From: Tenacibaculum singaporense
GTDB lineage: Bacteria; Bacteroidota; Bacteroidia; Flavobacteriales; Flavobacteriaceae
DNA length: 64,000 nucleotides
Assembly (NCBI RefSeq): GCF_003867015.1
Contig: NZ_CP032548.1
Location: forward strand, 124,001 to 188,000
Direction of reading: 5' to 3'
The notes under the pieces were generated by a model that saw only the letters and a list, made by a program, of their open reading frames with translations, had not been told where the DNA came from and did no database searches. This document shows, in pieces, positions 29,641-40,920 of the stretch; the first letter of the stretch is position 1; every line of letters starts with the position of its first letter. The position numbers and the translations under genes are program-made.

Positions 29641-32600
29641 TACAAAGTGGAGCGTGTGCGGAAGTGAGCTCTGCAACTGCAACTATTACCGTGGATCCTA
29701 CTTCGGTAGGTGGAAGTATTGCGGGAAGTACCAATGTCTGTACGGGAACCAACTCAACAACACTTACCCTAAGTGGACATACAGGAAACATCATCCGTTG
29801 GGAGAGTTCTACCGATAACTTTACCACTGATACCGATATCGCCAATACCACCACTACCTTAACAGCGACCAACCTAACGGCTACCACACAATATCGTGCA
29901 GTAGTACAAAGTGGAGCGTGTGCGGAAGTGAGCTCTGCAACTGCAACTATTACCGTGGATCCTACTTCGGTAGGTGGAAGTATTGCGGGAAGTACCAATG
30001 TCTGTACGGGAACCAACTCAACAACACTTACCCTAAGTGGACATACAGGAAACATCATCCGTTGGGAGAGTTCTACCGATAACTTTACCACTGATACCGA
30101 TATCGCCAATACCACCACTACCTTAACAGCGACCAACCTAACGGCTACCACACAATATCGTGCGGTAGTACAAAGTGGAGCGTGTGCGGAAGTGAGCTCT
30201 GCAACTGCAACTATTACCGTGGATCCTACTTCGGTAGGTGGAAGTATTGCGGGAAGTACCAATGTCTGTACGGGAACCAACTCAACAACACTTACCCTAA
30301 GTGGACATACAGGAAACATCATCCGTTGGGAGAGTTCTACCGATAACTTTACCACTGATACCGATATCGCCAATACCACCACTACCTTAACAGCGACCAA
30401 CCTAACGGCTACCACACAATATCATGCAGTAGTACAAAGTGGAGCGTGTGCGGAAGTAAGCTCTGCAACTGCAACTATTACCGTGGATCCTACTTCGGTA
30501 GGTGGAAGTATTGCGGGAAGTACCAATGTCTGTACGGGAACCAACTCAACAACACTTACCCTAAGTGGACATACAGGAAACATCATCCGTTGGGAGAGTT
30601 CTACCGATAACTTTACCACTGATACCGATATCGCCAATACCACCACTACCTTAACAGCGACCAACCTAACGGCTACCACACAATATCGTGCGGTAGTACA
30701 AAGTGGAGCGTGTGCGGAAGTGAGCTCTGCAACTGCAACTATTACCGTGGATCCTACTTCGGTAGGTGGAAGTATTGCGGGAAGTACCAATGTCTGTACG
30801 GGAACCAACTCAACAACACTTACCCTAAGTGGACATACAGGAAACATCATCCGTTGGGAGAGTTCTACCGATAACTTTACCACTGATACCGATATCGCCA
30901 ATACCACCACTACCTTAACAGCGACCAACCTAACGGCTACCACACAATATCGTGCAGTAGTACAAAGTGGAGCGTGTGCGGAAGTGAGATCTGCAACTGC
31001 AACTATTACCGTGGATCCTACTTCGGTAGGTGGAAGTATTGCGGGAAGTACCAATGTCTGTACGGGAACCAACTCAACAACACTTACCCTAAGTGGACAT
31101 ACAGGAAACATCATCCGTTGGGAGAGTTCTACCGATAACTTTACCACTGATACCGATATCGCCAATACCACCACTACCTTAACAGCGACCAACCTAACGG
31201 CTACCACACAATATCGTGCGGTAGTACAAAGTGGAGCGTGTGCGGAAGTGAGCTCTGCAACTGCAACTATTACCGTGGATCCTACTTCGGTAGGTGGAAG
31301 TATTGCGGGAAGTACCAATGTCTGTACGGGAACCAACTCAACAACACTTACCCTAAGTGGACATACAGGAAACATCATCCGTTGGGAGAGTTCTACCGAT
31401 AACTTTACCACTGATACCGATATCGCCAATACCACCACTACCTTAACAGCGACCAACCTAACGGCTACCACACAATATCGTGCAGTAGTACAAAGTGGAG
31501 CGTGTGCGGAAGTGAGATCTGCAACTGCAACTATTACCGTGGATCCTACTTCGGTAGGTGGAAGTATTGCGGGAAGTACCAATGTCTGTACGGGAACCAA
31601 CTCAACAACACTTACCCTAAGTGGACATACAGGAAACATCATCCGTTGGGAGAGTTCTACCGATAACTTTACCACTGATACCGATATCGCCAATACCACC
31701 ACTACCTTAACAGCGACCAACCTAACGGCTACCACACAATATCGTGCGGTAGTACAAAGTGGAGCGTGTGCGGAAGTGAGCTCTGCAACTGCAACTATTA
31801 CCGTGGATCCTACTTCGGTAGGTGGAAGTATTGCGGGAAGTACCAATGTCTGTACGGGAACCAACTCAACAACACTTACCCTAAGTGGACATACAGGAAA
31901 CATCATCCGTTGGGAGAGTTCTACCGATAACTTTACCACTGATACCGATATCGCCAATACCACCACTACCTTAACAGCGACCAACCTAACGGCTACCACA
32001 CAATATCGTGCAGTAGTACAAAGTGGAGCGTGTGCGGAAGTGAGATCTGCAACTGCAACTATTACCGTGGATCCTACTTCGGTAGGTGGAAGTATTGCGG
32101 GAAGTACCAATGTCTGTACGGGAACCAACTCAACAACACTTACCCTAAGTGGACATACAGGAAACATCATCCGTTGGGAGAGTTCTACCGATAACTTTAC
32201 CACTGATACCGATATCGCCAATACCACCACTACCTTAACAGCGACCAACCTAACGGCTACCACACAATATCGTGCGGTAGTACAAAGTGGAGCGTGTGCG
32301 GAAGTGAGCTCTGCAACTGCAACTATTACCGTGGATCCTACTTCGGTAGGTGGAAGTATTGCGGGAAGTACCAATGTCTGTACGGGAACCAACTCAACAA
32401 CACTTACCCTAAGTGGACATACAGGAAACATCATCCGTTGGGAGAGTTCTACCGATAACTTTACCACTGATACCGATATCGCCAATACCACCACTACCTT
32501 AACAGCGACCAACCTAACGGCTACCACACAATATCGTGCAGTAGTACAAAGTGGAGCGTGTGCGGAAGTGAGCTCTGCAACTGCAACTATTACCGTGGAT

Positions 32601-34187
32601 CCTACTTCGGTAGGTGGAAGTATTGCGGGAAGTACCAATGTCTGTACGGGAACCAACTCAACAACACTTACCCTAAGTGGACATACAGGAAACATCATCC
32701 GTTGGGAGAGTTCTACCGATAACTTTACCACTGATACCGATATCGCCAATACCACCACTACCTTAACAGCGACCAACCTAACGGCTACCACACAATATCG
32801 TGCAGTAGTACAAAGTGGAGCGTGTGCGGAAGTGAGATCTGCAACTGCAACTATTACCGTGGATCCTACTTCGGTAGGTGGAAGTATTGCGGGAAGTACC
32901 AATGTCTGTACGGGAACCAACTCAACAACACTTACCCTAAGTGGACATACAGGAAACATCATCCGTTGGGAGAGTTCTACCGATAACTTTACCACTGATA
33001 CCGATATCGCCAATACCACCACTACCTTAACAGCGACCAACCTAACGGCTACCACACAATATCGTGCGGTAGTACAAAGTGGAGCGTGTGCGGAAGTGAG
33101 CTCTGCAACTGCAACTATTACCGTGGATCCTACTTCGGTAGGTGGAAGTATTGCGGGAAGTACCAATGTCTGTACGGGAACCAACTCAACAACACTTACC
33201 CTAAGTGGACATACAGGAAACATCATCCGTTGGGAGAGTTCTACCGATAACTTTACCACTGATACCGATATCGCCAATACCACCACTACCTTAACAGCGA
33301 CCAACCTAACGGCTACCACACAATATCGTGCGGTAGTACAAAGTGGAGCGTGTGCGGAAGTGAGCTCTGCAACTGCAACTATTACCGTGGATCCTACTTC
33401 GGTAGGTGGAAGTATTGCGGGAAGTACCAATGTCTGTACGGGAACCAACTCAACAACACTTACCCTAAGTGGACATACAGGAAACATCATCCGTTGGGAG
33501 AGTTCTACCGATAACTTTACCACTGATACCGATATCGCCAATACCACCACTACCTTAACAGCGACCAACCTAACGGCTACCACACAATATCGTGCAGTAG
33601 TACAAAGTGGAGCGTGTGCGGAAGTGAGATCTGCAACTGCAACTATTACCGTGGATCCTACTTCGGTAGGTGGAAGTATTGCGGGAAGTACCAATGTCTG
33701 TACGGGAACCAACTCAACAACACTTACCCTAAGTGGACATACAGGAAACATCATCCGTTGGGAGAGTTCTACCGATAACTTTACCACTGATACCGATATC
33801 GCCAATACCACCACTACCTTAACAGCGACCAACCTAACGGCTACCACACAATATCGTGCGGTAGTACAAAGTGGAGCGTGTGCGGAAGTGAGCTCTGCAA
33901 CTGCAACTATTACCGTGGATCCTACTTCGGTAGGTGGAAGTATTGCGGGAAGTACCAATGTCTGTACGGGAACCAACTCAACAACACTTACCCTAAGTGG
34001 ACATACAGGAAACATCATCCGTTGGGAGAGTTCTACCGATAACTTTACCACTGATACCGATATCGCCAATACCACCACTACCTTAACAGCGACCAACCTA
34101 ACGGCTACCACACAATATCGTGCAGTAGTACAAAGTGGAGCGTGTGCGGAAGTGAGATCTGCAACTGCAACTATTACTGTAGGAGGA
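24421..34187 (+). repeat. 37 tandem copies of a 264-bp (88-aa) Ig-like adhesin repeat
   Basis: Units begin at ACTTCGGTAGGTGG and recur every 264 bp (24421, 24685, 24949 and so on). From 24421 to the degenerate end of the last copy at 34187 this gives exactly 37 units, one of which (copy 20, 29437-29699) lacks one base. Copies differ at only a few sites: GCGGTAG/GCAGTAG, GTGAGCTC/GTAAGCTC/GTGAGATC (Ser/Arg) and CGT/CAT (Arg/His). The array is visibly richer in G+C than its surroundings. The encoded unit has the pattern [19 protein letters not shown], then [11 protein letters not shown], then [14 protein letters not shown]: a two-cysteine Ig-like sandwich. Confidence 0.95.
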
Positions 34188-35858
34188 GTAGTTAACTTAG
34201 CTATAAATGATATCACCGCAGACAATATTGTCAATGCTGCAGAAGCAGGAACAACTATTCCAGTAAGCGGAACCGTAGGAGGCGACTTCAACACAGGCGA
34301 CACCGTAACATTAACAATCAACGGAAACACCTATACCAGAACGGTAGATGCCAGTGGGAACTACAGCATTGATGTCCCAGGATCAGACTTAGCAGCCGAC
34401 CCAGATATCACTGTAGAGGCTAGTTTCCTGTCATATGCAACTTGCTCCGCCAACACGAATCATGTTTATGATATAGACACGACCGCTCCAGTACCTACCA
34501 TTAGTGTAGACAACATAACGGCAGACAATATTATCAATGCAGCAGAAGCAGGAACGAACATTCCAGTAACCGGAACAGTAGGAGGTGATTTTAATACAGG
34601 AGACACCGTAACCCTAACAATTAACGGGAATACCTATACCGGTACCGTAGACGCTAGTGGAAACTATAGCATCAGTGTCCCTGGTTCAGAATTAGCAGCC
34701 GACCCAGATACCACTGTAGAGGCAAGTGTTACGACAACAGATATTGCTGGAAATACTGCTTCAGCTACAGATGCTCATCTGTACAATGTAGATACCACAG
34801 CTCCTACCCTTTCTATTGTTATTGATGACATCACTCCAGACAATATCATTGACGCAACAGAAGCAGGAATGAACATTCCAGTAACCGGAACTGTAAGTGG
34901 AGATTTTAATACAGGAGACACGGTAACTCTAACAATCAACGGAAATACCTATACTGGTACCGTAGACGCTAGTGGAAATTACAGTATTAGTGTGCCAGGT
35001 TCAGAATTAGCAGCCGATCCTGATACCACTGTAGAAGCAAGTGTTACGACAATAGATACTACTGGAAATACTGCTTCAGCTACAGATACTCATCTATACA
35101 GTTTATTAGATTCTGATAATGATGGAGTTCCAGACATCACCGATATTGATGATGATAATGATGGAATTTTGGATATTGATGAAGGGGATGGCAACACAGA
35201 TACTGATGAAGACGGGATTCCTGATAGTCTTGATAGCGATAGTGATAATGATGGAGTTCCTGATGTTATTGAAGGAAATGATAGTAATAGTGATGGAGTA
35301 CCTGACAGCCTTCCTTCTGGCAATGATTCAGATGGAGATGGTTTGGATGATACTTATGACACAGATAACGGAGGCACTCCTGTAGACATTCCTGATAATG
35401 ATGGAGATGGTATTCCAGATTTTCAAGATATTGATGATGATAACGACGGTATTAATACTTCAGATGAAAATCCCGGAGACCCTGACCCAACAACTAACGA
35501 TGCTCTTGACACCGATGATAATGGTATTCCTGACTACCTAGACCCTAATACAAAACCCTGTGGTACTCCCTATAATATCATGACTCCTGGTAGTGATGGT
35601 GATAATGATATTTTCTTTATCTCTTGTGTAGATAGACCTGAATACAGTAACAATACTGTTGAAATCTTTAATAGATGGGGAAATACTGTATACAAAGCTT
35701 CTGGCTATAATAATAGAGATATTGTTTTTAAAGGGATATCTAATGGACGAACAACAATTAATGTTGATGAAAAATTACCTTCAGGCACCTATTTTTATGT
35801 TATCGATTTAGGTGATGGATCAAAACCAAAAGTAGGCTGGTTATACATTAATAGATAA
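29664..35858 (+). CDS. Giant adhesin, 3' part with T9SS type-B sorting domain
   Basis: 2064 codons in the frame that continues the adhesin after the one-base loss. The listed start is only the first start-like codon after the break, not a real start. It holds the rest of the repeat array (to residue ~1508) and three ~100-aa bacterial Ig-like repeats ([37 protein letters not shown]). An Asp-rich thrombospondin-3-type segment follows ([19 protein letters not shown]). The final ~95 residues are a T9SS type-B sorting / gliding-motility C-terminal domain ([48 protein letters not shown]). The SprF partner starts 10 nt later. Confidence 0.85.
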   Translation: MSSATATITVDPTSVGGSIAGSTNVCTGTNSTTLTLSGHTGNIIRWESSTDNFTTDTDIANTTTTLTATNLTATTQYRAVVQSGACAEVSSATATITVDPTSVGGSIAGSTNVCTGTNSTTLTLSGHTGNIIRWESSTDNFTTDTDIANTTTTLTATNLTATTQYRAVVQSGACAEVSSATATITVDPTSVGGSIAGSTNVCTGTNSTTLTLSGHTGNIIRWESSTDNFTTDTDIANTTTTLTATNLTATTQYHAVVQSGACAEVSSATATITVDPTSVGGSIAGSTNVCTGTNSTTLTLSGHTGNIIRWESSTDNFTTDTDIANTTTTLTATNLTATTQYRAVVQSGACAEVSSATATITVDPTSVGGSIAGSTNVCTGTNSTTLTLSGHTGNIIRWESSTDNFTTDTDIANTTTTLTATNLTATTQYRAVVQSGACAEVRSATATITVDPTSVGGSIAGSTNVCTGTNSTTLTLSGHTGNIIRWESSTDNFTTDTDIANTTTTLTATNLTATTQYRAVVQSGACAEVSSATATITVDPTSVGGSIAGSTNVCTGTNSTTLTLSGHTGNIIRWESSTDNFTTDTDIANTTTTLTATNLTATTQYRAVVQSGACAEVRSATATITVDPTSVGGSIAGSTNVCTGTNSTTLTLSGHTGNIIRWESSTDNFTTDTDIANTTTTLTATNLTATTQYRAVVQSGACAEVSSATATITVDPTSVGGSIAGSTNVCTGTNSTTLTLSGHTGNIIRWESSTDNFTTDTDIANTTTTLTATNLTATTQYRAVVQSGACAEVRSATATITVDPTSVGGSIAGSTNVCTGTNSTTLTLSGHTGNIIRWESSTDNFTTDTDIANTTTTLTATNLTATTQYRAVVQSGACAEVSSATATITVDPTSVGGSIAGSTNVCTGTNSTTLTLSGHTGNIIRWESSTDNFTTDTDIANTTTTLTATNLTATTQYRAVVQSGACAEVSSATATITVDPTSVGGSIAGSTNVCTGTNSTTLTLSGHTGNIIRWESSTDNFTTDTDIANTTTTLTATNLTATTQYRAVVQSGACAEVRSATATITVDPTSVGGSIAGSTNVCTGTNSTTLTLSGHTGNIIRWESSTDNFTTDTDIANTTTTLTATNLTATTQYRAVVQSGACAEVSSATATITVDPTSVGGSIAGSTNVCTGTNSTTLTLSGHTGNIIRWESSTDNFTTDTDIANTTTTLTATNLTATTQYRAVVQSGACAEVSSATATITVDPTSVGGSIAGSTNVCTGTNSTTLTLSGHTGNIIRWESSTDNFTTDTDIANTTTTLTATNLTATTQYRAVVQSGACAEVRSATATITVDPTSVGGSIAGSTNVCTGTNSTTLTLSGHTGNIIRWESSTDNFTTDTDIANTTTTLTATNLTATTQYRAVVQSGACAEVSSATATITVDPTSVGGSIAGSTNVCTGTNSTTLTLSGHTGNIIRWESSTDNFTTDTDIANTTTTLTATNLTATTQYRAVVQSGACAEVRSATATITVGGVVNLAINDITADNIVNAAEAGTTIPVSGTVGGDFNTGDTVTLTINGNTYTRTVDASGNYSIDVPGSDLAADPDITVEASFLSYATCSANTNHVYDIDTTAPVPTISVDNITADNIINAAEAGTNIPVTGTVGGDFNTGDTVTLTINGNTYTGTVDASGNYSISVPGSELAADPDTTVEASVTTTDIAGNTASATDAHLYNVDTTAPTLSIVIDDITPDNIIDATEAGMNIPVTGTVSGDFNTGDTVTLTINGNTYTGTVDASGNYSISVPGSELAADPDTTVEASVTTIDTTGNTASATDTHLYSLLDSDNDGVPDITDIDDDNDGILDIDEGDGNTDTDEDGIPDSLDSDSDNDGVPDVIEGNDSNSDGVPDSLPSGNDSDGDGLDDTYDTDNGGTPVDIPDNDGDGIPDFQDIDDDNDGINTSDENPGDPDPTTNDALDTDDNGIPDYLDPNTKPCGTPYNIMTPGSDGDNDIFFISCVDRPEYSNNTVEIFNRWGNTVYKASGYNNRDIVFKGISNGRTTINVDEKLPSGTYFYVIDLGDGSKPKVGWLYINR

Positions 35859-35868
35859 AAAAAATAAT

Positions 35869-36789
35869 ATGAAATTAAAACACTTATGCACATTAATATT
35901 CCTAGTTCAAATATTAATAAATGCAAATGCTCAACAAGACCCTCAATACACCCAATATATGTATAACACAATGAGTGTAAACCCTGCATATGCTGGATCA
36001 AGCGGACATACTATAATAAATGCACTCGCAAGAACTCAATGGGTTGGTGTTGAAGGGGCTCCAGACACCCAAACATTAAGTTTTGACACTCCGTTAGGTT
36101 TTAGCGGAGTTGGACTAGGTATTAATCTAACTAACGATAGAATAGGGCCTGCTAATGAATTTTTTTTAGATATTAATGCTTCTTATACAGTTCGTACCAG
36201 TGATGAGGGTAATTTGGCTTTTGGATTAAAACTTGGAGGAAGGCATTTAAATGTTGACTGGAGCAAGGGGCTTGTTAAGGACAGAGATGATAAGAGCTTA
36301 ACGGGTAATATTAATAAACTTTTACCAACCATTGGAGCAGGTATTTATTATTACACTTCCAACTGGTATTTAGGAGCTGCTATCCCTAACTTTATTAGTA
36401 CTGATCATTATGATGATTCTAATAATGGAGGGGATATTGCAAAAGAACGAATACACTTATTTCTAATTGGTGGATATGTATTTAATTTAAACGAAAGTAT
36501 TAAGTTTAAACCTGCATTTTTAACGAAAATTGTAAGTGGAGCACCTCTATCATTAGATGTATCTGCTAACTTTCTTTTCAATGAAAAATTTACAGCTGGT
36601 ATCGCTTGGAGATGGGACGATTCTATTAGTGCTCTAATAGGTCTTCAAGCTTCCAGAAATTTACACATAGGATTGGCTTATGACCTCACCACCTCTAATT
36701 ACAGCAACTACAACTCTGGAACCTATGAATTAATGATAAAGTGGGAAATTTTCAAAGAACCTGCAATGAAATCTCCTAGGTTTTTTTAA
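35869..36789 (+). CDS. PorP/SprF-family T9SS membrane protein
   Basis: 306 aa with a signal peptide ending INANA. The family opening QQDPQYTQYMYNTMSVNPAYAG is present. The rest is an outer-membrane barrel typical of PorP/SprF (WVGVEGAPDTQTLSFD, GLGINLTNDRIGP, YELMIKWEIF). In Flavobacterium, SprF-like proteins are needed to deliver their own type-B-domain partner such as SprB to the cell surface. It starts 10 nt after the giant adhesin, so it is very likely its dedicated partner. The core T9SS (gldKLMN, sov) is not in this window and must be elsewhere in the genome. Confidence 0.92.
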   Translation: MKLKHLCTLIFLVQILINANAQQDPQYTQYMYNTMSVNPAYAGSSGHTIINALARTQWVGVEGAPDTQTLSFDTPLGFSGVGLGINLTNDRIGPANEFFLDINASYTVRTSDEGNLAFGLKLGGRHLNVDWSKGLVKDRDDKSLTGNINKLLPTIGAGIYYYTSNWYLGAAIPNFISTDHYDDSNNGGDIAKERIHLFLIGGYVFNLNESIKFKPAFLTKIVSGAPLSLDVSANFLFNEKFTAGIAWRWDDSISALIGLQASRNLHIGLAYDLTTSNYSNYNSGTYELMIKWEIFKEPAMKSPRFF

Positions 36790-36805
36790 ATTACATATAA
36801 ATAAG

Positions 36806-38719
36806 ATGAAAAAAGCAATATATTTTTTACTTATAATAGCATTTATACCGACCACTATTAGCGGTCAGCGAAAGTATGCTGCCAATAAGTATTTTGAAGA
36901 GTTTTCTTATAAAAAATCTGCTGAATTATATCAAACTATTTACAATAAAGGAGATAATTCTTATACTGTATTAAGTAGATTGGGAGATTCGTATTACTTT
37001 AATTTTGAGTACACTTTGGCAGAAAAAAACTATCAAGAGCTAATGAAATTATACGAAGACACTGCCAAACCCCAACATATATTTAGGTATGCTCAGGTTT
37101 TAAAAACCAATAGTAAGGTAAAAGAATCTGACAAATGGTTATTAAAGCTAAATAAAAATGATAGTCGAGTAAAAGCTCTAGAAGAAAATACTAATTATTT
37201 TGTTGAATACTCTAATCGAGACAAAACATATATAAATATTCACAACCTATCTAGCAACACTTCTTATTCAGACTTTGGAGGGTCTATTTATGGTAATTAT
37301 TTATACTTTTCTTCAACTCAACCTAAAACAGAAAAAGACAAAAAACTCTATAGATGGAATAAACAACCATATTTAAACATTTATAAAGCAAAACAAAGTA
37401 CCGACTCTATTAAAATTTTGGATGTAGAGAAACCTATCCTTCTTAAAGGGTTAAGCACTAAATATCACGAATCAAACATTGTTATTTCTAAAGATGGAAA
37501 AACAGCTTATTTTACTAGAGACAATTTTGATGGTAAGCGATTAGTTGGAGATGAAAATAATATTTCCCATCTTAAAATTTATAAGACTACTAAAAAAGGA
37601 AATATTTGGGGTGAGGTGAAAGAACTTCCTTTTAATAGTAATAATTTTTCTTGCGGACATCCCGCCCTCAGCCCTGACGAAAAAACACTTTACTTTGTTT
37701 CTGATATGCCTAACGGCTACGGAGGCACCGATATTTATAAAATAGCAATTTTGAAAAATGATGCTTTTGGAAAACCTGAAAACCTTGGTAAGACTATTAA
37801 TACAGAAAGCAAAGAAATGTTTCCTTTTATAGGAAATGATAATGTTTTGTATTTTTCTTCTGATGGACATATTGGCTTAGGAGGTTTAGATGTTTTTGAG
37901 GTAAAAATCACGAATAACTCTTATACAAAACCAGTAAATTTAGGAAGCCCTGTAAATAGTCCTTTTGATGATTTTGCTTTCATTATTAACGACAAACATA
38001 CTCAAGGTTACTTTTCTTCCAACAGAAAAGAAGGTAAGGGAGATGATGATATTTATAGTTTTAAAATATACGACTGTAAAGAGAATATTAAAGGAGTTAT
38101 ATCAGACTCAAGAACAGGTACACCTATTCCCAATGCTATCGTTCAGCTTATAAACAAACAAGGAAAGCCCATTTTGACTAAAACAACCAATAAAGATGGT
38201 AGTTATTTATTTGAAAAAGTAGATTGTGAAAAAAGTTTTGTAGTCGTTGCCTCAAAAAAAGATTACCGAAATTCTCAAAAAAACACAAAAACACTTGACA
38301 TTAACAAAAGGTTAATTACTGAGAACATCCAACTTGAATCTTTAATAATAGATGATCAAATTATTATAAATCCTATTTACTTTGATTTTGACCTGTATAA
38401 TATTCGTGAAGACGCCGAATATGAATTAGAACATATCGTTTCTGTATTAAAAGACAACCCTGATATAAGTTTAAGAATTGAGTCTCATACAGATAGTAGA
38501 GGATCGCAAACATATAATAAATTATTATCAGACAAAAGAGCCAAATCTACAAGAGACTATATATTATCAAGAGGTATTTCTTCTAAAAGAATAAAAAGTG
38601 CTATTGGTTATGGCGAAGAACAGCTGTTAAACAACTGTAATGACTTAAATCAAAATAAGTGTACCGAAAAAGAACACCAACTAAACAGAAGATCATATTT
38701 CTATATAGAAAAAAAGTAA
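36806..38719 (+). CDS. OmpA-family protein with TPR, PD40 and regulatory domains
   Basis: 637 aa with a signal peptide (IIAFIPTTISGQ). Residues about 25-130 are TPR-like helices (YSYKKSAELYQTIYNKG). Residues about 150-420 are PD40 propeller repeats (SPDEKTLYFVSDMPNGYGGTD, LYFSSDGHIGLGG). Residues about 425-500 are a carboxypeptidase-regulatory-like fold, and about 520-637 an OmpA peptidoglycan-binding domain (YFDFDLYNIREDAE, SHTDSRGSQTYNKLLSDKRA). The same architecture is common behind PorP/SprF genes. It probably anchors the export or adhesin complex to peptidoglycan. The gap to SprF is 16 nt: a three-gene adhesin-SprF-OmpA operon. Confidence 0.9.
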   Translation: MKKAIYFLLIIAFIPTTISGQRKYAANKYFEEFSYKKSAELYQTIYNKGDNSYTVLSRLGDSYYFNFEYTLAEKNYQELMKLYEDTAKPQHIFRYAQVLKTNSKVKESDKWLLKLNKNDSRVKALEENTNYFVEYSNRDKTYINIHNLSSNTSYSDFGGSIYGNYLYFSSTQPKTEKDKKLYRWNKQPYLNIYKAKQSTDSIKILDVEKPILLKGLSTKYHESNIVISKDGKTAYFTRDNFDGKRLVGDENNISHLKIYKTTKKGNIWGEVKELPFNSNNFSCGHPALSPDEKTLYFVSDMPNGYGGTDIYKIAILKNDAFGKPENLGKTINTESKEMFPFIGNDNVLYFSSDGHIGLGGLDVFEVKITNNSYTKPVNLGSPVNSPFDDFAFIINDKHTQGYFSSNRKEGKGDDDIYSFKIYDCKENIKGVISDSRTGTPIPNAIVQLINKQGKPILTKTTNKDGSYLFEKVDCEKSFVVVASKKDYRNSQKNTKTLDINKRLITENIQLESLIIDDQIIINPIYFDFDLYNIREDAEYELEHIVSVLKDNPDISLRIESHTDSRGSQTYNKLLSDKRAKSTRDYILSRGISSKRIKSAIGYGEEQLLNNCNDLNQNKCTEKEHQLNRRSYFYIEKK

Positions 38720-38861
38720 TTTGTATTAGTTAATTTATGAGTCATTCTAAAATCCATTGATAACATATTTTTAATTAGGTGTTTTAGTTTTATATAGAGT
38801 GTGTCTTAAAATAAGTTTACACATTTTTATGTTAATCTTAGTATAAGGTTACAACTTGCTT

Positions 38862-40700
38862 TTAAGTTCTGTTTTGATGTTTATGGGTTATCATAGTTGG
38901 CAATACTGACAGATAGCTATGTGGTAGGTTGGTTTGTACATAGGTATATAGCTGTTTTGCTGTATAATTGCCTTTTTCATATTTCTTGATGGCTGTTGTA
39001 ATTTTCTTTTGATAGGTCGCTTTGCGATTTCTTGCGTTTTGTTGCGTTTGTCGTTGCGCTTTTTCTATTGCCTTTTGTTCCTGATACTTTACATGGGTTT
39101 TCCAAACTTTATGCAAGCCGAAAAAGCCTATCTCATGGGTTTGGGTACGTGTTTTATCAAAGTACAATGAGGGATACAATGCGGTTACTTCTGATTTGAT
39201 AAACCATTTGCGGGCAAACTCTAGTTTCCAACGATATTCTTTGAGCTTTTGAATTAGGGTTGCTTTTTGAGTAATGTTTGTAAATAGTTCGTTGTTTAGG
39301 TAATTGATGGCTTTTTTCCATTCGCCTACATAGACATTGTGCTGTTTCCAAAGTTTTGCAGATGTTTTGATACAATCTTGTAGTAAAACTGCCTTAAACT
39401 CTTCAGTCGTTACATTTGCGTAGAGTTCTATTTTTTGCAAATAGTCATAACGCAATCCTTTGTAACTGTCATACACACCATCTGCTAATTGTTGGGCTAG
39501 TTCTCTATCGTCTTGCAATCGAGCTAAAAAATTATGCGTAAGCGGACTGTTTGTGCCTTGGTTTGGTTTTTCTTGCTTTAAAAAATCAGGCAATAGGGCT
39601 TTGACTGCTTTGAAAGTTTGGCGCGGGCGAGTGGTTGTTTTCTTACTTATCACTGTGGTGTTCTTGTAGAAGCCGTCCGCAGGACATATAAATTCTTCCT
39701 TTTGAAACTCTGTGTTATGTACACAGTCTTTTATTTCTTTTTCTTTTAATAAAAAGGTTCTAGTAGTATCATTATTATCTGGTAATTCTTTCCAGTTCTC
39801 CTGTTTAAAAGATTGGTTTTCAATTCTTTTGGGTTTTGGTGGATTTCCGTCTAAAATTGTTAGAATTTCAGGGTGGAAATTAACCGTTATCGGTTTGTAT
39901 TGGTTGATATATGCATAGTTGATTAAGATGTTGGCTTCTCTAAGGCGTTTGATGTGGTTTTGCGCTGTTTTTTTGCAAATAGCAAGTCTTGGTATCTCTG
40001 CGATGGTATGTGTCGCTAATTTGCGATGGTCTATGGTTAGCTTTGGTAAGGCTTTTTTTAATACACTGGTTGGACGATTCATTTCTAAGAGATATGAATT
40101 GCGTTGTTTTAATTGGGCGATATAAAAGCCTACCAAGACATTAAATAAAAGCTCCGTGGTGTACTTGATAGTTGGTTTGCGCTTTTTTGCGATATAGTTT
40201 GCGTTTTTTTGCGCATTGAATTTTGCTACCTCTTTGTTGTAAGTACTTGTAAATTCACTACGGTGTTTCTTTGTAAAGTCTGCAACTTGTTGGGCTAGTG
40301 TTGGAGTGTTAGGAGCTATGACCGTTTTGTTATACTCAGCTATGGCTTTGTTATATTCTACAGCTTGCTGATTATAGCTATGTACATATTGACGGTAGTT
40401 ATCCATCGTGCTTTTCATAGCGCTTCTATCTAAAAAAGGATAGTTGATATAGTTGTAGTGTTTACTTATCGCTTTTTCATGCTCTTTTCCCTTTTTTAAA
40501 AGCAAATACCCGTGTTGGGTATTAAATTCCTCTACGGCTTTGTTGTATTGCGTATTGTTTAGCTTATTGCGCTGCGCATTGTCTTTAAATAGCTTGATAG
40601 CTAGTTGGGTTATCGCATCCAACGTTGTGTTTTGTAAATACTCATGTACTTTTTGATTGTACAATCCTATCGCTGTGAGCGATGTATTATTTTTTTTCAT
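38862..40700 (-). CDS. Large winged-helix protein of the mobile-element block (unknown function)
   Basis: 612 aa, very basic and rich in Lys, Asn, Gln and Tyr. The N-terminal ~170 residues are helical with repeated YN-x2-V motifs (YNKAVEEFNTQHG, YNKEVAKFNAQ). Around residues 225-270 lies a winged helix-turn-helix (HTIAEIPRLAICKKTAQNHIKRLREANILI), resembling those in replication initiators or regulators. The C-terminal part is helical and basic (QRQTQQNARNRKATYQKKI). I do not recognise a named family. Position next to excisionase, repressor and integrase suggests replication or maintenance of the element. A hairpin-rich region lies immediately upstream. Confidence 0.7.
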   Translation of the reverse strand: MKKNNTSLTAIGLYNQKVHEYLQNTTLDAITQLAIKLFKDNAQRNKLNNTQYNKAVEEFNTQHGYLLLKKGKEHEKAISKHYNYINYPFLDRSAMKSTMDNYRQYVHSYNQQAVEYNKAIAEYNKTVIAPNTPTLAQQVADFTKKHRSEFTSTYNKEVAKFNAQKNANYIAKKRKPTIKYTTELLFNVLVGFYIAQLKQRNSYLLEMNRPTSVLKKALPKLTIDHRKLATHTIAEIPRLAICKKTAQNHIKRLREANILINYAYINQYKPITVNFHPEILTILDGNPPKPKRIENQSFKQENWKELPDNNDTTRTFLLKEKEIKDCVHNTEFQKEEFICPADGFYKNTTVISKKTTTRPRQTFKAVKALLPDFLKQEKPNQGTNSPLTHNFLARLQDDRELAQQLADGVYDSYKGLRYDYLQKIELYANVTTEEFKAVLLQDCIKTSAKLWKQHNVYVGEWKKAINYLNNELFTNITQKATLIQKLKEYRWKLEFARKWFIKSEVTALYPSLYFDKTRTQTHEIGFFGLHKVWKTHVKYQEQKAIEKAQRQTQQNARNRKATYQKKITTAIKKYEKGNYTAKQLYTYVQTNLPHSYLSVLPTMITHKHQNRT

Positions 40701-40796
40701 ATCTTCGAGGTTCTTAAAAGGTTCTGCGTCCTTGCAGAATTTTTTTCTTTTTCATAGCAATTTTTTAAACGGTTAGTGACAGCTAACCGTTTTTTG

Positions 40797-40804
40797 TACC
40801 TTTG
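40797..40804 (+). promoter_or_regulatory. -7 promoter element TACCTTTG, plus strand
   Basis: An exact TAnnTTTG match pointing into a stretch without a plus-strand gene. It lies 5 nt after the first hairpin. Transcription from here would begin near 40812 and end at the hairpin/T-tract at 40880-40920. Confidence 0.4.
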
Positions 40805-40811
40805 TTTTTCT

Positions 40812-40920
40812 AATACTTAGTAAGTGCTTTTAACATTGCACAATATTTTTATAATACTAAGTTTTATGTTGTGAATATAAGTTTGGTGGTTAGTAAAGGA
40901 GCTAATCACTAAACTTTTTA
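40812..40920 (+). ncRNA. Candidate small RNA of the island
   Basis: The interval between the TACCTTTG element and the 14-pair hairpin followed by TTTTT has no open reading frame of note. The arrangement promoter, ~110 nt, intrinsic terminator is that of a small RNA. Its stem sequence (GGTTAGT...CTAATC) resembles the first hairpin (GGTTAGT...CTAACC), so pairing between the two is possible. No known family is recognised. Confidence 0.3.

Noticed and set aside
24421..34187. CRISPR-like array
   Set aside because: The units are 264 bp with no spacers, lie in one reading frame, and code for an Ig-like domain. No cas genes are present.
24378..34330. Very long minus-strand open frames (956, 796, 265 and 1302 codons) across the adhesin repeats
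   Set aside because: They are antisense shadows of the 264-bp repeat: a unit length divisible by three with no stop in one antisense frame repeats indefinitely. They have valine-rich unlikely proteins and no start signals.
38790..38830. Possible insertion-sequence end (GAGTGTGTCTTAAAATAAG)
   Set aside because: It resembles some IS termini, but there is no matching inverted repeat, target duplication or transposase nearby.
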